Origin: Timema cristinae
Taxonomy: Eukaryota; Arthropoda; Insecta; Phasmatodea; Timematidae
NCBI GenBank assembly: GCA_039000515.1
Contig: JBCFYV010011164.1
Coordinates: 40,182,566 to 40,246,565, forward strand
Length of the DNA: 64,000 nucleotides
Direction of reading: 5' to 3'
The position numbers and the translations under genes were made by a program. Each line of letters begins with the position of its first letter. The stretch's first letter is position 1. Under the pieces are notes generated by a model that did no database searches, had not been told where the DNA came from, and was given only the letters and a program-made list of their open reading frames with translations. Of the stretch, positions 60,266 to 62,750 are shown piece by piece.

Positions 60266-61392
60266 TTCAATCTGGCCAGGTTCTAAATATGACAAAGTAA
60301 TCTAGGCTTTTATCATCAGTCATCGCCAAGAAGAAAATAACCATAATTCATTTTTCTCTCAAGAAGTAATCTTCCAGAGTAAATAAACATTTAAGGAAAA
60401 ACAAGATTACTTGCAATGCTATTTTAAATATTTTTTTTGTAATTTTAAATAACAAAAAATACAGAATGAAATTAACAAAATTTAATATTATTAGACAAAC
60501 AGATTTATCCAATCAATTTACACAATTAACGATCGACCTGACTCCAGGACAGAATAGTGATGTTTAATATGTATCGAACTTAGTCACAATCTCTAACCTC
60601 AATATAACGAATGGTCTATGAACCACTTCAAAACATTATCCATGATTAAATTTAATTTCAATCTCTAATATATGAGTATAACGATTAAAAAAATAGGCAA
60701 AAAAGTTTAATTTTGAAAAGGTTACATTAAGAAAAATGATTTAAGCCGAAAATTAAATTTAATTTCAATCTCTAATATATGAGTATAACGAAAAAAAAAA
60801 GGCAAAAAAGTTAAATTTTGAAAAGGTTACATTAAGAAAAATGATTTAAGCCGAAAATTAAATTTTTCTTAGTTTAAATTGTGTAGGCAAGGCTATGAAT
60901 TCCTCAGTCAGTGTCAAGTCCAAGAGTGCCGGTCATGTTGCCATACCAGCGTTATATACGCTTGAAAACCCAGAGAAACATGGAAGGTAAGGAACAAGGT
61001 GGAGGGAATGTATTTGGATCACAAATGGGGGGAATACGCATTACAACATGCTCTGGAAATGGGGTAAGTAGTTTATTTCCCTTTGCCTTATTTCTTCTTT
61101 AATTGTAGCATATGCTACAATTTAATGTTTAAATAACAAAAAATTGGAGATGCTAATGACCCACTTGCAGGATGTGGTGCTGTGTGGGTACCGTGACATC
61201 TATATAGTTAATATTCCAACATCCAAGCATAGACGATTTAAAACATCCAAAGTATAAGGACATGAATGCTTGTGTCCCTCTTGTCTTTTCCTTCTTATAA
61301 GCAACCACATTACAATTATTTTGTCATCATCTTTCTCACTCAAAAAATCTTAAAAAGGTTCTGTCACTCGGACCACCTGTACTCTCGTCCAT
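739..61392 (-). CDS. ATAD2: ATAD2-family bromodomain AAA ATPase gene (17 exons seen, 3-prime end off window)
   Basis: Nuclear chromatin AAA+ ATPase of the ATAD2/Yta7/Abo1 family. Known members act on histone H3-H4 and bind acetylated histone H4 through a bromodomain. The 17 exons give 974 residues plus two bases. Domains by residue: acidic and Arg-rich N-terminus about 1-350; AAA1 with Walker A GPPGTGKT at 435-442, Walker B DE at 499-500, sensor-1 motif GATNRID and RRPGRFDRE arginine-finger region; AAA lid about 571-641; degenerate AAA2 about 700-862; bromodomain from about 893, with the acetyl-lysine Asn expected at 972. Exon phases agree at every junction, which supports the model over isolated matches. 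AAA1 looks catalytic and AAA2 does not, as is normal for the family. Invertebrates generally have one gene where vertebrates have ATAD2 and ATAD2B, so the symbol is by family. Post-bromodomain exons lie beyond position 1. Confidence 0.95.
1453..1735 (+). repeat. Degenerate ~26-bp satellite, block 1
   Basis: About ten diverged units around TTTCAAACCTAAATAACCTT and AAACCTAGAGAACATT. Same family and orientation as the block at 3171-3477, and reverse orientation to 15375-15995. Confidence 0.7.
1962..3001 (+). pseudogene. Decayed IS630/Tc1-type DDE transposase
   Basis: Begins [10 protein letters not shown], is split by a 46-bp SINE-tail insertion, then continues [10 protein letters not shown]. 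Later segments include [40 protein letters not shown] and APYYTV. The last is the second catalytic Asp region of DDE-3 transposases common in insect genomes. The block with the first catalytic Asp appears lost, and there is no recognisable third acidic motif, so it is inactive. Stops and frameshifts occur around 2085 and 2387-2536. The two satellite blocks lie on each side. Confidence 0.75.
1993..2038 (-). mobile_element. Tail-only SINE module insertion (46 bp)
   Basis: Contains only the shared SINE 3-prime module plus repeated TAA, in minus orientation. It is flanked by an 11-bp target-site duplication AAGCAACTATT (1982-1992 and 2039-2049). It splits the DDE transposase pseudogene; removing it and one repeat rejoins the reading frame. 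Confidence 0.85.
3171..3477 (+). repeat. Satellite block 2, with 52-bp higher-order repeat
   Basis: Units like those at 1453-1735. From 3251 a 52-bp dimeric unit repeats three times almost identically (starts 3251, 3303, 3355), each with TGTAAATCCTAG and GGTGTATCAAACCTAG halves. Confidence 0.85.
3807..3836. repeat. CA/CG microsatellite
   Basis: GCACGCGTGCGCATGC followed by repeated CA. Confidence 0.85.
3838..4241 (+). mobile_element. GGTGTCC-terminal MITE, 5-prime truncated copy
   Basis: Right end reads TTGCTGGACACCCTG after a stretch rich in TTCCCTGA-type motifs. The interior is collinear with 17529-18320 and 32008-32545. Non-coding and non-autonomous. Confidence 0.65.
5466..5547. mobile_element. 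Internally deleted foldback MITE
   Basis: A short relative of the foldback element at 13582-13846. It shows only the terminal parts (GGAAAGGTGGATTGAAAC near the left, GTAGCTTCTTCT near the right) with the centre lost. Confidence 0.55.
5655..5830 (-). mobile_element. Old SINE-B copy
   Basis: Diverged match to the SINE-B body (AGAGGAAGTG, GTGTGGAGGGAGAGTGGAAA) in the same order as the intact copy at 58765-59019, in reverse. Confidence 0.55.
6004..6157 (-). CDS. ATAD2: ATAD2 exon 16: linker and bromodomain helix Z
   Basis: Acceptor is GGTTTTAG and donor is CA/gttagt, a less common but functional-looking donor. Residues 862-912. It codes [20 protein letters not shown], an acidic stretch, and [18 protein letters not shown]. 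The LPxAPPPEP motif and ELRIFLR helix directly precede the bromodomain in ATAD2 proteins. Joining to exon 17 restores a Gln codon. Confidence 0.95.
6590..6790 (+). mobile_element. LINE fragment
   Basis: Collinear with the 22430-22560 part of the large LINE remnant (GTACTTTGTACACATTATCA, AAGTTTGTGAGGAGCATGGT). Confidence 0.6.
7680..7950 (+). mobile_element. LINE 3-prime fragment
   Basis: Matches the end of the LINE at 20530-22856: GGTCATGTAATGAGGATGG, then GGGAGACCAAGAAAGATGG, ending in CCTGGCCACAGACTGAAAAC. Confidence 0.65.
8585..8780 (+). mobile_element. LINE 3-prime fragment
   Basis: Contains CACAAGGCAGACCAAGAGAT, equivalent to the GRP.RW motif near the end of LINE ORFs and to 22680-22720, followed by a GATGATGATCAATGATGATA tail. 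Confidence 0.6.
8980..9370. other. GC-rich, C-rich insert of unknown origin
   Basis: Stands out by composition (many CCTTCCTTCC and CCCTCC runs, two similar phrases GGTTCACTGTGGTAGCTC and TATTCACAGCGGTATCTC). Short open frames exist, but no recognised domain. It could be the 5-prime part of a retroelement. Confidence 0.4.
9590..11225 (+). pseudogene. Decayed member of a multi-copy invertebrate gene family
   Basis: Broken open frames carry a recognisable motif order: [14 protein letters not shown] (cf. W-REP), [19 protein letters not shown], then [17 protein letters not shown], a GVLLHN.NRYGS-like stretch, SELVEDML and [19 protein letters not shown] know this order from a multi-copy, functionally unnamed protein family that recurs in arthropod genomes. 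Many frameshifts and stops occur, for example near 10015, 10130 and 10245. It is not expressed as protein. The identity rests on memory of the family, not on a search. Confidence 0.55.
11566..11683 (-). CDS. ATAD2: ATAD2 exon 15: end of AAA2
   Basis: Codes [20 protein letters not shown] and on to RPPKMIRKK plus one base (residues 823-861). The donor is AAAA/gtaagg. The acceptor TTGTTCAG keeps the frame from exon 14. A second AG 17 nt upstream (TTACAG) would shift the frame. Against vertebrates, about 7 residues before GEVF (a helix with a VQELF motif) are missing. A microexon in the 4.9 kb intron 14 or an unusual splice may supply them, so the 5-prime edge is less certain than the rest. Confidence 0.8.
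12146..12291 (+). repeat. Direct repeat, copy 1
   Basis: About 145 bp starting CAGTAGTGATTTAAATTG; a nearly identical second copy lies at 12872-13019. See findings. Confidence 0.85.
12872..13019 (+). repeat. Direct repeat, copy 2
   Basis: Second copy of 12146-12291 with few differences. It is immediately preceded by GGTGAATCCAGGCC, which looks like a transposon terminal sequence. Confidence 0.85.
13582..13846. mobile_element. Foldback MITE (long inverted repeat)
   Basis: Two arms of about 115 bp are near-perfect reverse complements around a short centre near 13710. Left arm has GGAAAGGTGGATAGAAAC and CACAGTTCACACTTTACAC; the right arm has their complements. No coding capacity. Half-copies occur at 13310-13400 and 28915-29005. 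Confidence 0.85.
14263..14641. mobile_element. Pogo/Tc1-type MITE
   Basis: 379 bp bounded by CACTAGAGTC and GACTCTAGTG inverted ends and by TA on both sides (14261-14262, 14642-14643), as expected for a TA target-site duplication. Non-coding. Confidence 0.8.
14857..15131 (-). mobile_element. SINE-A, full length
   Basis: tRNA-Glu-like head with A box TGGTCTAGGGG and B box GGTTCAATCC (read on minus), unique body, shared 3-prime module and TAA tail. Target-site duplication TTTAATTAGTA at 14846-14856 and 15132-15142. Confidence 0.92.
15375..15995 (-). repeat. ~27-bp satellite, block 3 (large)
   Basis: About 22 diverged units of CACCCCTTAAATGTTCTCTA-type sequence with phase drift. It is the reverse complement of the family at 1453-1735 and 3171-3477. 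Confidence 0.85.
16254..16475. mobile_element. Pogo-type MITE fragment
   Basis: Starts CACTAGAGTCACGATTATC after TA and is partly the reverse of 14263-14641, sharing the CGCCTCGCCTCGCGCATAAC segment. Right end unclear. Confidence 0.6.
16643..16828 (-). CDS. ATAD2: ATAD2 exon 14: AAA2 core
   Basis: Acceptor is GGTTACAG and donor is CAG/gtaatt; 62 whole codons (residues 761-822). It codes [29 protein letters not shown] and [27 protein letters not shown] sits where Walker B would be, without the DE pair. LLLGTSD is the sensor-1-like strand. Typical of family AAA2. Confidence 0.95.
17529..18320 (+). mobile_element. GGTGTCC-terminal MITE with nested SINE-B
   Basis: Left end CAGGGTGTCCAGCAA; right end near CCAAGTCCCTGGACAA. 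Collinear with 32008-32545 and 3838-4241. A truncated SINE-B sits inside at 18038-18256. A 72-codon open frame at 17685-17903 has no recognised domain and is not conserved in the other copies. Confidence 0.65.
18038..18256 (-). mobile_element. SINE-B, 5-prime truncated
   Basis: Perfect 15-bp target-site duplication GTGAAAGTTATAGAA at 18023-18037 and 18257-18271. Contains the shared 3-prime module with TAA repeats, the body and half of the tRNA-like head (B box GGTTCGAATCTCGG on minus). Confidence 0.92.
19318..19492 (-). CDS. ATAD2: ATAD2 exon 13: degenerate AAA2 P-loop region
   Basis: Acceptor is TTTATCAG and donor is CAG/gtatgg. Residues 702-760. It includes [19 protein letters not shown] and a segment ending TPEEACIQ. 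The position equivalent to Walker A reads [10 protein letters not shown] and lacks the GK-S/T needed for ATP binding, as in the vertebrate protein. AAA2 therefore probably has a structural role. Confidence 0.93.
20313..20494 (-). CDS. ATAD2: ATAD2 exon 12: linker between AAA1 and AAA2
   Basis: Acceptor is TAACTTAG and donor is AG/gtgaga. Residues 642-701 plus two bases. It reads [20 protein letters not shown], then [20 protein letters not shown] and LAESFP. This matches the family pattern DF..AM..I.P.S.RA and the helix that ends in VFP. It is shorter than the vertebrate linker that follows. A longer open frame across the same bases is not the right one: only the frame given here matches the family and fits the phase. 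Confidence 0.92.
20530..22856 (+). mobile_element. Decayed non-LTR retrotransposon (LINE)
   Basis: Broken reverse transcriptase frame. Pieces include [19 protein letters not shown] (the F-D-x-x-K-x-x-D-S-V block), [10 protein letters not shown] (template-grip motif), [10 protein letters not shown] (in place of the F-A-D-D catalytic box), and a GRP.RW-like stretch near the end. It has stops and frameshifts throughout. The + strand is strongly purine-rich. It begins about 40 bp upstream of the ATAD2 exon 12 acceptor, in antisense to the gene. I did not assign a clade. Confidence 0.8.
22108..22322 (+). repeat. 111-bp tandem duplication inside LINE
   Basis: Two adjacent copies starting AGAGGGTAAGGCCTAG at 22111 and 22222, differing by a few bases. 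Confidence 0.9.
23165..23400 (+). mobile_element. Old SINE-B copy
   Basis: Diverged head (GGGGAGATCGGGTTCTGATC) and body (GTGAGTTCACTTCCTCTAAA) leading to GTATAGCCTGAACGGGTGG, a decayed form of the shared 3-prime module. Confidence 0.7.
23638..23790. mobile_element. Partial copy of the 61696-61922 foldback element
   Basis: Shares CTTTGGTGTTGACTGACAGC, AAGTTACCAGAGCAAATTA and GCAGCTGTCA with that element, in inverted order. Confidence 0.7.
23971..24010. repeat. ATT microsatellite
   Basis: Simple (ATT)n run, possibly an orphan retroelement tail. Confidence 0.9.
25653..25865 (-). CDS. ATAD2: ATAD2 exon 11: AAA1 lid
   Basis: Acceptor is TTGGACAG and donor is AAG/gtaagt; 71 whole codons (residues 571-641). 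It begins [13 protein letters not shown] and contains [20 protein letters not shown] and [11 protein letters not shown]. This is the helical lid of AAA1, with the C-G-S/A-D sensor-2-type region of the family. It aligns without gaps to the end of exon 10. Confidence 0.96.
26572..28909 (+). mobile_element. Pogo/Tigger-like DNA transposon, 2.3 kb, inactive
   Basis: Imperfect terminal inverted repeats (left CCGTATTGGCCCGAATATAA, right end reading CCCATATTGGCTGGCTTG inverted) and TA at both flanks (26570-26571, 28910-28911). The 3-prime repeat contains GTATAAAACGG against ATATAAAACGA in the left. Confidence 0.8.
27340..28528 (+). pseudogene. Pogo/Tigger-like transposase with CENP-B-type HTH
   Basis: Broken frame. 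The N-terminal part has [15 protein letters not shown] and later [15 protein letters not shown] and [16 protein letters not shown], typical of the CENP-B-like helix-turn-helix of pogo/Tigger transposases. A DDE-type part follows, with [41 protein letters not shown] and [15 protein letters not shown]. At least three frameshifts or stops (about 27410, 27826, 28005-28230) make it inactive. Confidence 0.8.
28915..29005. mobile_element. Half of foldback MITE
   Basis: Matches one arm of 13582-13846 (AAGTGTGTTCTTTTCATCGC, TTTCTATCCACCTTTTCTTG, CTTCTTCCAAACATAATAC). It abuts the right end of the pogo-like element. Confidence 0.6.
29263..29306. repeat. GT microsatellite
   Basis: Repeated TG interrupted by CATGCG, preceded by TA and CT runs. 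Confidence 0.9.
30968..31216 (-). CDS. ATAD2: ATAD2 exon 10: Walker B, sensor 1, arginine fingers
   Basis: Acceptor is TTTTCAG. Codes residues 488-570, starting [20 protein letters not shown]. It carries Walker B (FFDEID), [20 protein letters not shown] and ends FPLPAKK. All catalytic positions are present. The 5-prime splice site is AAG/gcaagt: a GC donor rather than GT (see findings). The exon is 83 whole codons. Confidence 0.97.
31874..31917. repeat. TA microsatellite
   Basis: More than 20 TA units in intron 9. Confidence 0.95.
32008..32545 (+). mobile_element. GGTGTCC-terminal MITE
   Basis: Left GGATGTCCAGCCAAAC and right TTTCCAGGTTACTGTACACC, with the interior collinear with 17529-18320 (for example TTGAGATTAGCATGCTCAAC). 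Confidence 0.7.
32907..33191 (-). mobile_element. SINE-A, full length
   Basis: Complete head, body and shared 3-prime module. Target-site duplication TATACACTGTA at 32896-32906 and 33192-33202. Its left-strand end lies only about 70 bp from the donor of ATAD2 exon 9. Confidence 0.93.
33259..33407 (-). CDS. ATAD2: ATAD2 exon 9: rest of Walker A and following helix
   Basis: Begins GA-ACT-GGT-AAG-ACA, which completes GPPGTGKT when joined to exon 8. It then codes [38 protein letters not shown] and LRLLFDQ (residues 439-487). The donor is CAA/gtaagt. The acceptor is T15-GAAG, with a pure T run and a weak A at -3. Conservation to vertebrate ATAD2 is very high here. Confidence 0.97.
33770..33816 (-). 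mobile_element. Tail-only SINE module insertion (47 bp)
   Basis: Only the shared module plus TAA repeats, flanked by CACCAATAATA at 33759-33769 and 33817-33827. Confidence 0.9.
33845..35188 (+). mobile_element. Non-autonomous hAT-type element, 1.34 kb
   Basis: Ends TTAGAGATCAGCGAGCTTG (left) and AGGGCTCTGCAAGTACTC (right, inverted), with an 8-bp flanking duplication ACTTATGG / ACTTACGG at 33837-33844 and 35189-35196. Eight-bp duplications and such ends are typical of hAT transposons. No transposase frame. Confidence 0.8.
35784..36046 (-). CDS. ATAD2: ATAD2 exon 8: start of AAA1, first half of Walker A
   Basis: Acceptor is ATTTTCAG and donor is G/gtataa. Codes about residues 350-438. It contains [20 protein letters not shown], then the [10 protein letters not shown] helix, [13 protein letters not shown] and FHGPPG, the first part of the P-loop. 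All are hallmarks of the ATAD2-type AAA1 domain. The intron falls after the first base of the fourth P-loop codon (Gly438). Confidence 0.97.
37036..37189 (-). CDS. ATAD2: ATAD2 exon 7: Arg-rich linker before AAA1
   Basis: Acceptor is GATTTTAG and donor is AG/gtaact. Codes about residues 299-350. [13 protein letters not shown] is followed by [11 protein letters not shown], a serine run and [15 protein letters not shown]. Vertebrate ATAD2 has a similar pattern (serine run, acidic patch, DE-H-F and Arg/Lys) at this place. It joins exon 8 through an Arg codon. Confidence 0.88.
37650..37925 (+). mobile_element. LINE fragment
   Basis: Nearly collinear with 20925-21150 (GGACAAGTAATAAGAGGAAG versus AGACAAGTAATAAGAGGAAG; GAAGTGGAAGGAGACA). 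Confidence 0.75.
38340..38560. other. Unassigned GC-richer insert followed by TA run
   Basis: A 180-bp stretch (TGGGATAGAACGCCAGGTCA to GTTAAGCGTTTCTTGTCATG) of clearly different composition, then a TA microsatellite at about 38513-38543. No homology recognised; possibly an old SINE. Confidence 0.35.
40155..40547 (+). mobile_element. hAT-type non-autonomous element, partial
   Basis: Left end (GTGTTTCAAAAAGCTCTCGA) and later interior of the 33845-35188 family with a large internal deletion. It abuts an inverted copy at 40556. Confidence 0.65.
40556..42313 (-). mobile_element. hAT-type non-autonomous element, 1.76 kb
   Basis: Inverted relative of 33845-35188. Ends TAAGGCTCTGGAAGTATTTA and CAAGCTCGCAGACATCTA. 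Flanking 8-bp duplication ATTCTCAA / ATCCTCAA at 40548-40555 and 42314-42321. Confidence 0.8.
42322..42752 (+). mobile_element. hAT-type non-autonomous element, right half
   Basis: Matches the right half of 33845-35188, ending GAGCTCAGCTCAAAGCTCGA and CAAGTACTCACAGAGCCC. Confidence 0.65.
43028..43072 (-). mobile_element. Tail-only SINE module insertion (45 bp)
   Basis: Only the shared module plus TAA repeats, flanked by AATGTAAATAT at 43017-43027 and 43073-43083. It starts at the same base of the module as the 33770-33816 copy, within one nucleotide. Confidence 0.92.
43296..43442 (-). CDS. ATAD2: ATAD2 exon 6: Ser/Asp run and LRKTKP motif
   Basis: Acceptor is TCGGTAG and donor is G/gtaagt. 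Codes about residues 250-298. A Ser/Asp/Glu run ([12 protein letters not shown]) is followed by [19 protein letters not shown], a basic block like the linker that precedes AAA1 in ATAD2 proteins. The serine-acidic run resembles casein kinase 2 substrates; that is inference. Confidence 0.87.
44390..44584 (-). mobile_element. SINE-A, 5-prime truncated
   Basis: Lacks the tRNA-like head; body and 3-prime module present. Flanked by GGGCTGTA at 44382-44389 and 44585-44592. Confidence 0.85.
45605..45835 (-). mobile_element. Old SINE-B copy
   Basis: Diverged module (TTACTATCCAATCAGGTTAT), body (CTGCGTGGAGTGTGGGAAAC) and head (CAGTTCACCTAATCAGGATT) in SINE-B order. Confidence 0.65.
45883..45979 (-). 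CDS. ATAD2: ATAD2 exon 5: short basic segment
   Basis: Acceptor is GGTTTCAG and donor is G/gtgtgt. Codes residues 218-249 plus one base, including [15 protein letters not shown] and KARPRKLM. The strongly basic composition could serve DNA or histone contact or nuclear localisation. The phase fits both neighbours: the joined codon GAT leads into exon 6. Confidence 0.82.
46863..47140 (+). mobile_element. SINE-A, full length (reference copy)
   Basis: 278 bp with perfect 12-bp target-site duplication AATTTCTATTCC (46851-46862, 47141-47152). Head starts GGTGACCTGGTGGTCTAGGG (pol III A box); B box GGTTCAATCC; ends GCGGTGCTAA plus TAA repeats. It is antisense to ATAD2, in intron 4. Confidence 0.95.
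48368..48612 (-). CDS. ATAD2: ATAD2 exon 4: N-terminal conserved region
   Basis: Acceptor is TTGGTCAG and donor is AAT/gtgagt. Codes about residues 136-217. The start, [19 protein letters not shown], followed by a GTQTLRGYP stretch, looks like the conserved N-terminal block of ATAD2-like proteins. The rest is polar and basic (KENLKKRHH) and probably disordered. It starts in phase 1 and ends on a codon boundary. Confidence 0.88.
48789..50085 (-). mobile_element. hAT-type non-autonomous element, one end replaced
   Basis: Starts TAGGGTTCTGCAAGTACTTG and is collinear with 40556-42313. Its far end (near TTTGAACTATTCGGCTTGAG) runs directly into the purine tract at 50085. Confidence 0.7.
50085..50670 (+). 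repeat. Purine-only tract (GA-rich), ~585 bp
   Basis: Almost entirely A and G on the + strand (GAGAGAAAGAGG-like units) with very few pyrimidines. On the ATAD2 transcript strand it is a pyrimidine tract in intron 3. Open frames in both directions are low-complexity artefacts. Confidence 0.95.
50930..51138 (-). CDS. ATAD2: ATAD2 exon 3: Arg/Ser-rich then Glu-rich segment
   Basis: Acceptor is CCCAAAG and donor is G/gtgagt. Codes about residues 66-136, beginning [20 protein letters not shown] and then acidic. It contains an ATG in a strong context (GCCATGG), coding [11 protein letters not shown], a fallback translation start. It is GC-richer than its surroundings. It lies about 260 bp from the purine-rich simple tract in intron 3. 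Confidence 0.85.
51139..52564. other. ATAD2 intron 2, no clear feature
   Basis: AT-rich sequence with no recognised repeat or exon. Confidence 0.6.
52565..52745 (-). CDS. ATAD2: ATAD2 exon 2: Arg-rich then acidic N-terminal segment
   Basis: Acceptor is ACATGCAG and donor is AG/gtatgt. It enters with two bases and leaves with two bases. It codes about residues 6-66: first a basic patch ([10 protein letters not shown]), then a long Asp/Glu-rich run ([17 protein letters not shown] and onward), ending in IKRRE. Acidic N-terminal tracts are known in ATAD2/Yta7 proteins and fit histone contacts. The joined codon with exon 3 gives Arg. An internal ATG in this exon could serve as the start if exon 1 is wrong. 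Confidence 0.85.
52870..53070 (-). mobile_element. Old SINE-B copy
   Basis: Diverged body (AGAGTAAGAGTGGAAAATCA) and head (GATTCAAACCTTGGTATATC, then GACACCTTGGTCC) in SINE-B order. Confidence 0.6.
54081..54394 (+). mobile_element. SINE-A, first of a pair
   Basis: Full-length head, body and module with an extended TAA tail. Its 3-prime flank does not repeat its 5-prime flank. See the composite entry. Confidence 0.92.
54449..54728 (+). mobile_element. SINE-A, second of a pair
   Basis: Full-length copy, about 55 bp after the tail of the first. Its 5-prime flank does not repeat at its 3-prime side. Confidence 0.92.
55381..56215 (+). pseudogene. Decayed hAT transposase (ZBED5/FAM200-like)
   Basis: Broken frames give, in order, [46 protein letters not shown], a [24 protein letters not shown], LLAYLRYIY, then [16 protein letters not shown] and [10 protein letters not shown]. 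This order is that of hAT-type transposases related to the domesticated ZBED5 and FAM200 proteins. Several stops and frameshifts occur, with an apparent deletion after about 56127. No complete C-terminal dimerisation region is visible. Antisense to ATAD2, intron 1. Confidence 0.75.
57215..57395 (-). mobile_element. SINE-C, third SINE type
   Basis: On minus: tRNA-like head with CAGTCTAGGGGTAAAG (A box) and AAGTTCAAACTCG (B box), followed downstream by AAAGCCGTCAGTCCCATGCC, a core seen in widespread invertebrate SINEs. It lacks the shared 3-prime module of SINE-A and SINE-B. Confidence 0.65.
57925..58660 (+). repeat. 38-bp minisatellite
   Basis: About 19 units. The main unit is GTCATTCTTGGAAAATACCA plus TTGAGTGAATATGCAAGT (38 bp). 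Toward the right, units change to a GAACTGGAATGGC-ending form, then one with CCCCAAAAAAACATTGAGG. Repetitive peptides on the minus strand are by-products. Confidence 0.95.
58765..59019 (+). mobile_element. SINE-B, full length (reference copy)
   Basis: Head starts GTCCCGCCTTGGTGGCGTAG with A box TGGCGTAGTTGG and B box GGTTTGAATCTCGG. The body differs from SINE-A; it ends in the same 3-prime module (GCGTATAACCCGAACGGG). Flanked by near-identical TTTAAAAAATG-type repeats. Confidence 0.92.
60199..60262. repeat. TA microsatellite
   Basis: About 30 TA units. Confidence 0.97.
60646..60860 (+). repeat. ~107-bp tandem duplication
   Basis: Two near-identical copies beginning ATTAAATTTAATTTCAATCT at about 60646 and 60753, differing by small indels in A runs. 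Confidence 0.92.
61377..61392 (-). CDS. ATAD2: ATAD2 candidate exon 1 (start codon)
   Basis: Inferred first coding exon. The ATG is at 61392-61390 in a good context (AAG before, G after) and codes MDEST plus one base. It splices at an ACAG/gtggtc donor, whose +3 to +6 bases are weak. The one-base overhang exactly fits the two-base start of exon 2 (joined codon GAT). Three other GTs nearby leave the same phase, so the precise donor is uncertain. It sits at the edge of a locally GC-richer stretch that looks like a promoter. No homology supports so short a piece. A non-coding first exon with initiation in exon 2 or 3 is the alternative. Confidence 0.5.
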
Positions 61393-61560
61393 CTTAAATT
61401 CAAGTGGCGACTACGGCTGAAGTCACGTCTTGAAACACCCTATGTGAATGTCACATGTAGCTAGTGTCGCCAGTCTGTTGCAGCCGTAGCCTGGCAACTC
61501 ACGTTACAACCCCAGGTAACTGTTGCAGCTTGGACAACACACCCTTACACTTTAGATTAA
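61393..61560 (-). promoter_or_regulatory. Probable ATAD2 5-prime UTR/promoter stretch
   Basis: Locally GC-richer than the AT-rich surroundings and just upstream of the inferred start codon. No TATA box is visible at a fitting distance. On the transcript strand it contains CAACAGTTAC (Myb-like), TAACGTGAG, and GACGTGAC (CRE/E-box-like). The start site cannot be fixed from sequence alone. Confidence 0.4.
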
Positions 61561-61695
61561 GCCAATTTAGCTAACACAAACCAATGAGGATATGTTTGCT
61601 TGAAATAATCAAAACTTACACAAAGAATAATTATAGATAAGTCCAAGGGCAATATAGGCATACCTTCTGACACACCTTATTCAGATATTGGTGGA

Positions 61696-61922
61696 CTACA
61701 GTAGCCCCATGGCTTCTATGGTGCTGACTGACAGCTCACAGCTGACTTCTTACAGTCAACATTTAGGTATATACCTAAATTTTGACCGTCAGAAATGACA
61801 GCTGCTAAAAACATGTTTTTGCAGACCACATGGTTCAGTGTAGGAATACATAATTTGGTCTGGTAACTTTTCAAAGCTGTGAGCTGTCAGTCAGCACCAA
61901 AGAAGCCATGGGGCTACTGTAG
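61696..61922. mobile_element. Foldback MITE upstream of ATAD2
   Basis: 227 bp with inverted arms of about 45 bp: CTACAGTAGCCCCATGGCTT and CTGACTGACAGCTCACAG on the left, their complements on the right with very few mismatches. Non-coding. Located 135-360 bp upstream of the putative promoter. Confidence 0.88.
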
Positions 61923-62703
61923 TTGGCCTTAGCATTTATTAACTTTGAATTATTTGTAACATAAATGTTTGATCCAGTTAGTTCACAAAAATGCATTTAG
62001 CGATAGTACAAGAGTTGGCAAGAGTTTTCTACTTCCATCACATAAATCCAAATCAGATACCCTACTAAATGAGTAAACCCTATGTGTGAATTTTATAATC
62101 ATATCCAAATTTTAAGTTAAAAAAGGTTTGTTTTTTCCACTTTTGATTTAAAAATGACAAGGATTTATTTTCAAACCAATACATAAAAAGAGTGTCAATT
62201 ATTTTCCAATCAGAGAGTAAGCAAATGTTGACAAAATAAAAATGAATAAATAGTCAGTGAGAGGAGATGGTTTTAATGATACCCCCCAAATAAAGTGACT
62301 TACAGCCATTGTGGATATGGCTTTATTGTGTTCAATGGCTGTCACACCTGTAGTTGTACATCAAACCTTCCTTCTGATTAGTAGCAGATCAATTTTTCTC
62401 GCAGGTCTAAATGGACATTGGAAAATGTTGTGTGTGCAGGCCAAAGTTCCTAACAGGGTTTTATATCCCATCTCATTTGTGGAAATTGTTTGACCTTATG
62501 AATTCCATTTTTTAGATTGACTTCCAAATATAAAGAAAATATTTTTAACTTTTTTTAGTGGTAACGCTGGATACAAGCTCTCCTCACCACTCCTTCAAAC
62601 CATTTTAGATTAATCTATTAAAAATTCTTACTGGTATGACAAGTCTCACCTCATTGTACCTGTGACATTCATGAACACAAAATGTTATTTTAATGACTTT
62701 TCC

Positions 62704-62706
<3 letters not shown>

Positions 62707-62734
<28 letters not shown>

Positions 62735-62750
62735 CACGCACACACACAAA
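62707..62750. repeat. TG/CA palindromic microsatellite
   Basis: A TG run, then TGCACGCA, then a CA run; self-complementary overall. Confidence 0.95.

Noticed and set aside
60074..60295. Tyr/Ile-repeat open frame
   Set aside because: A TA microsatellite translated.
60911..61102. Small + strand open frame with a Gly-rich end
   Set aside because: No recognised domain, no partner exon; probably chance.
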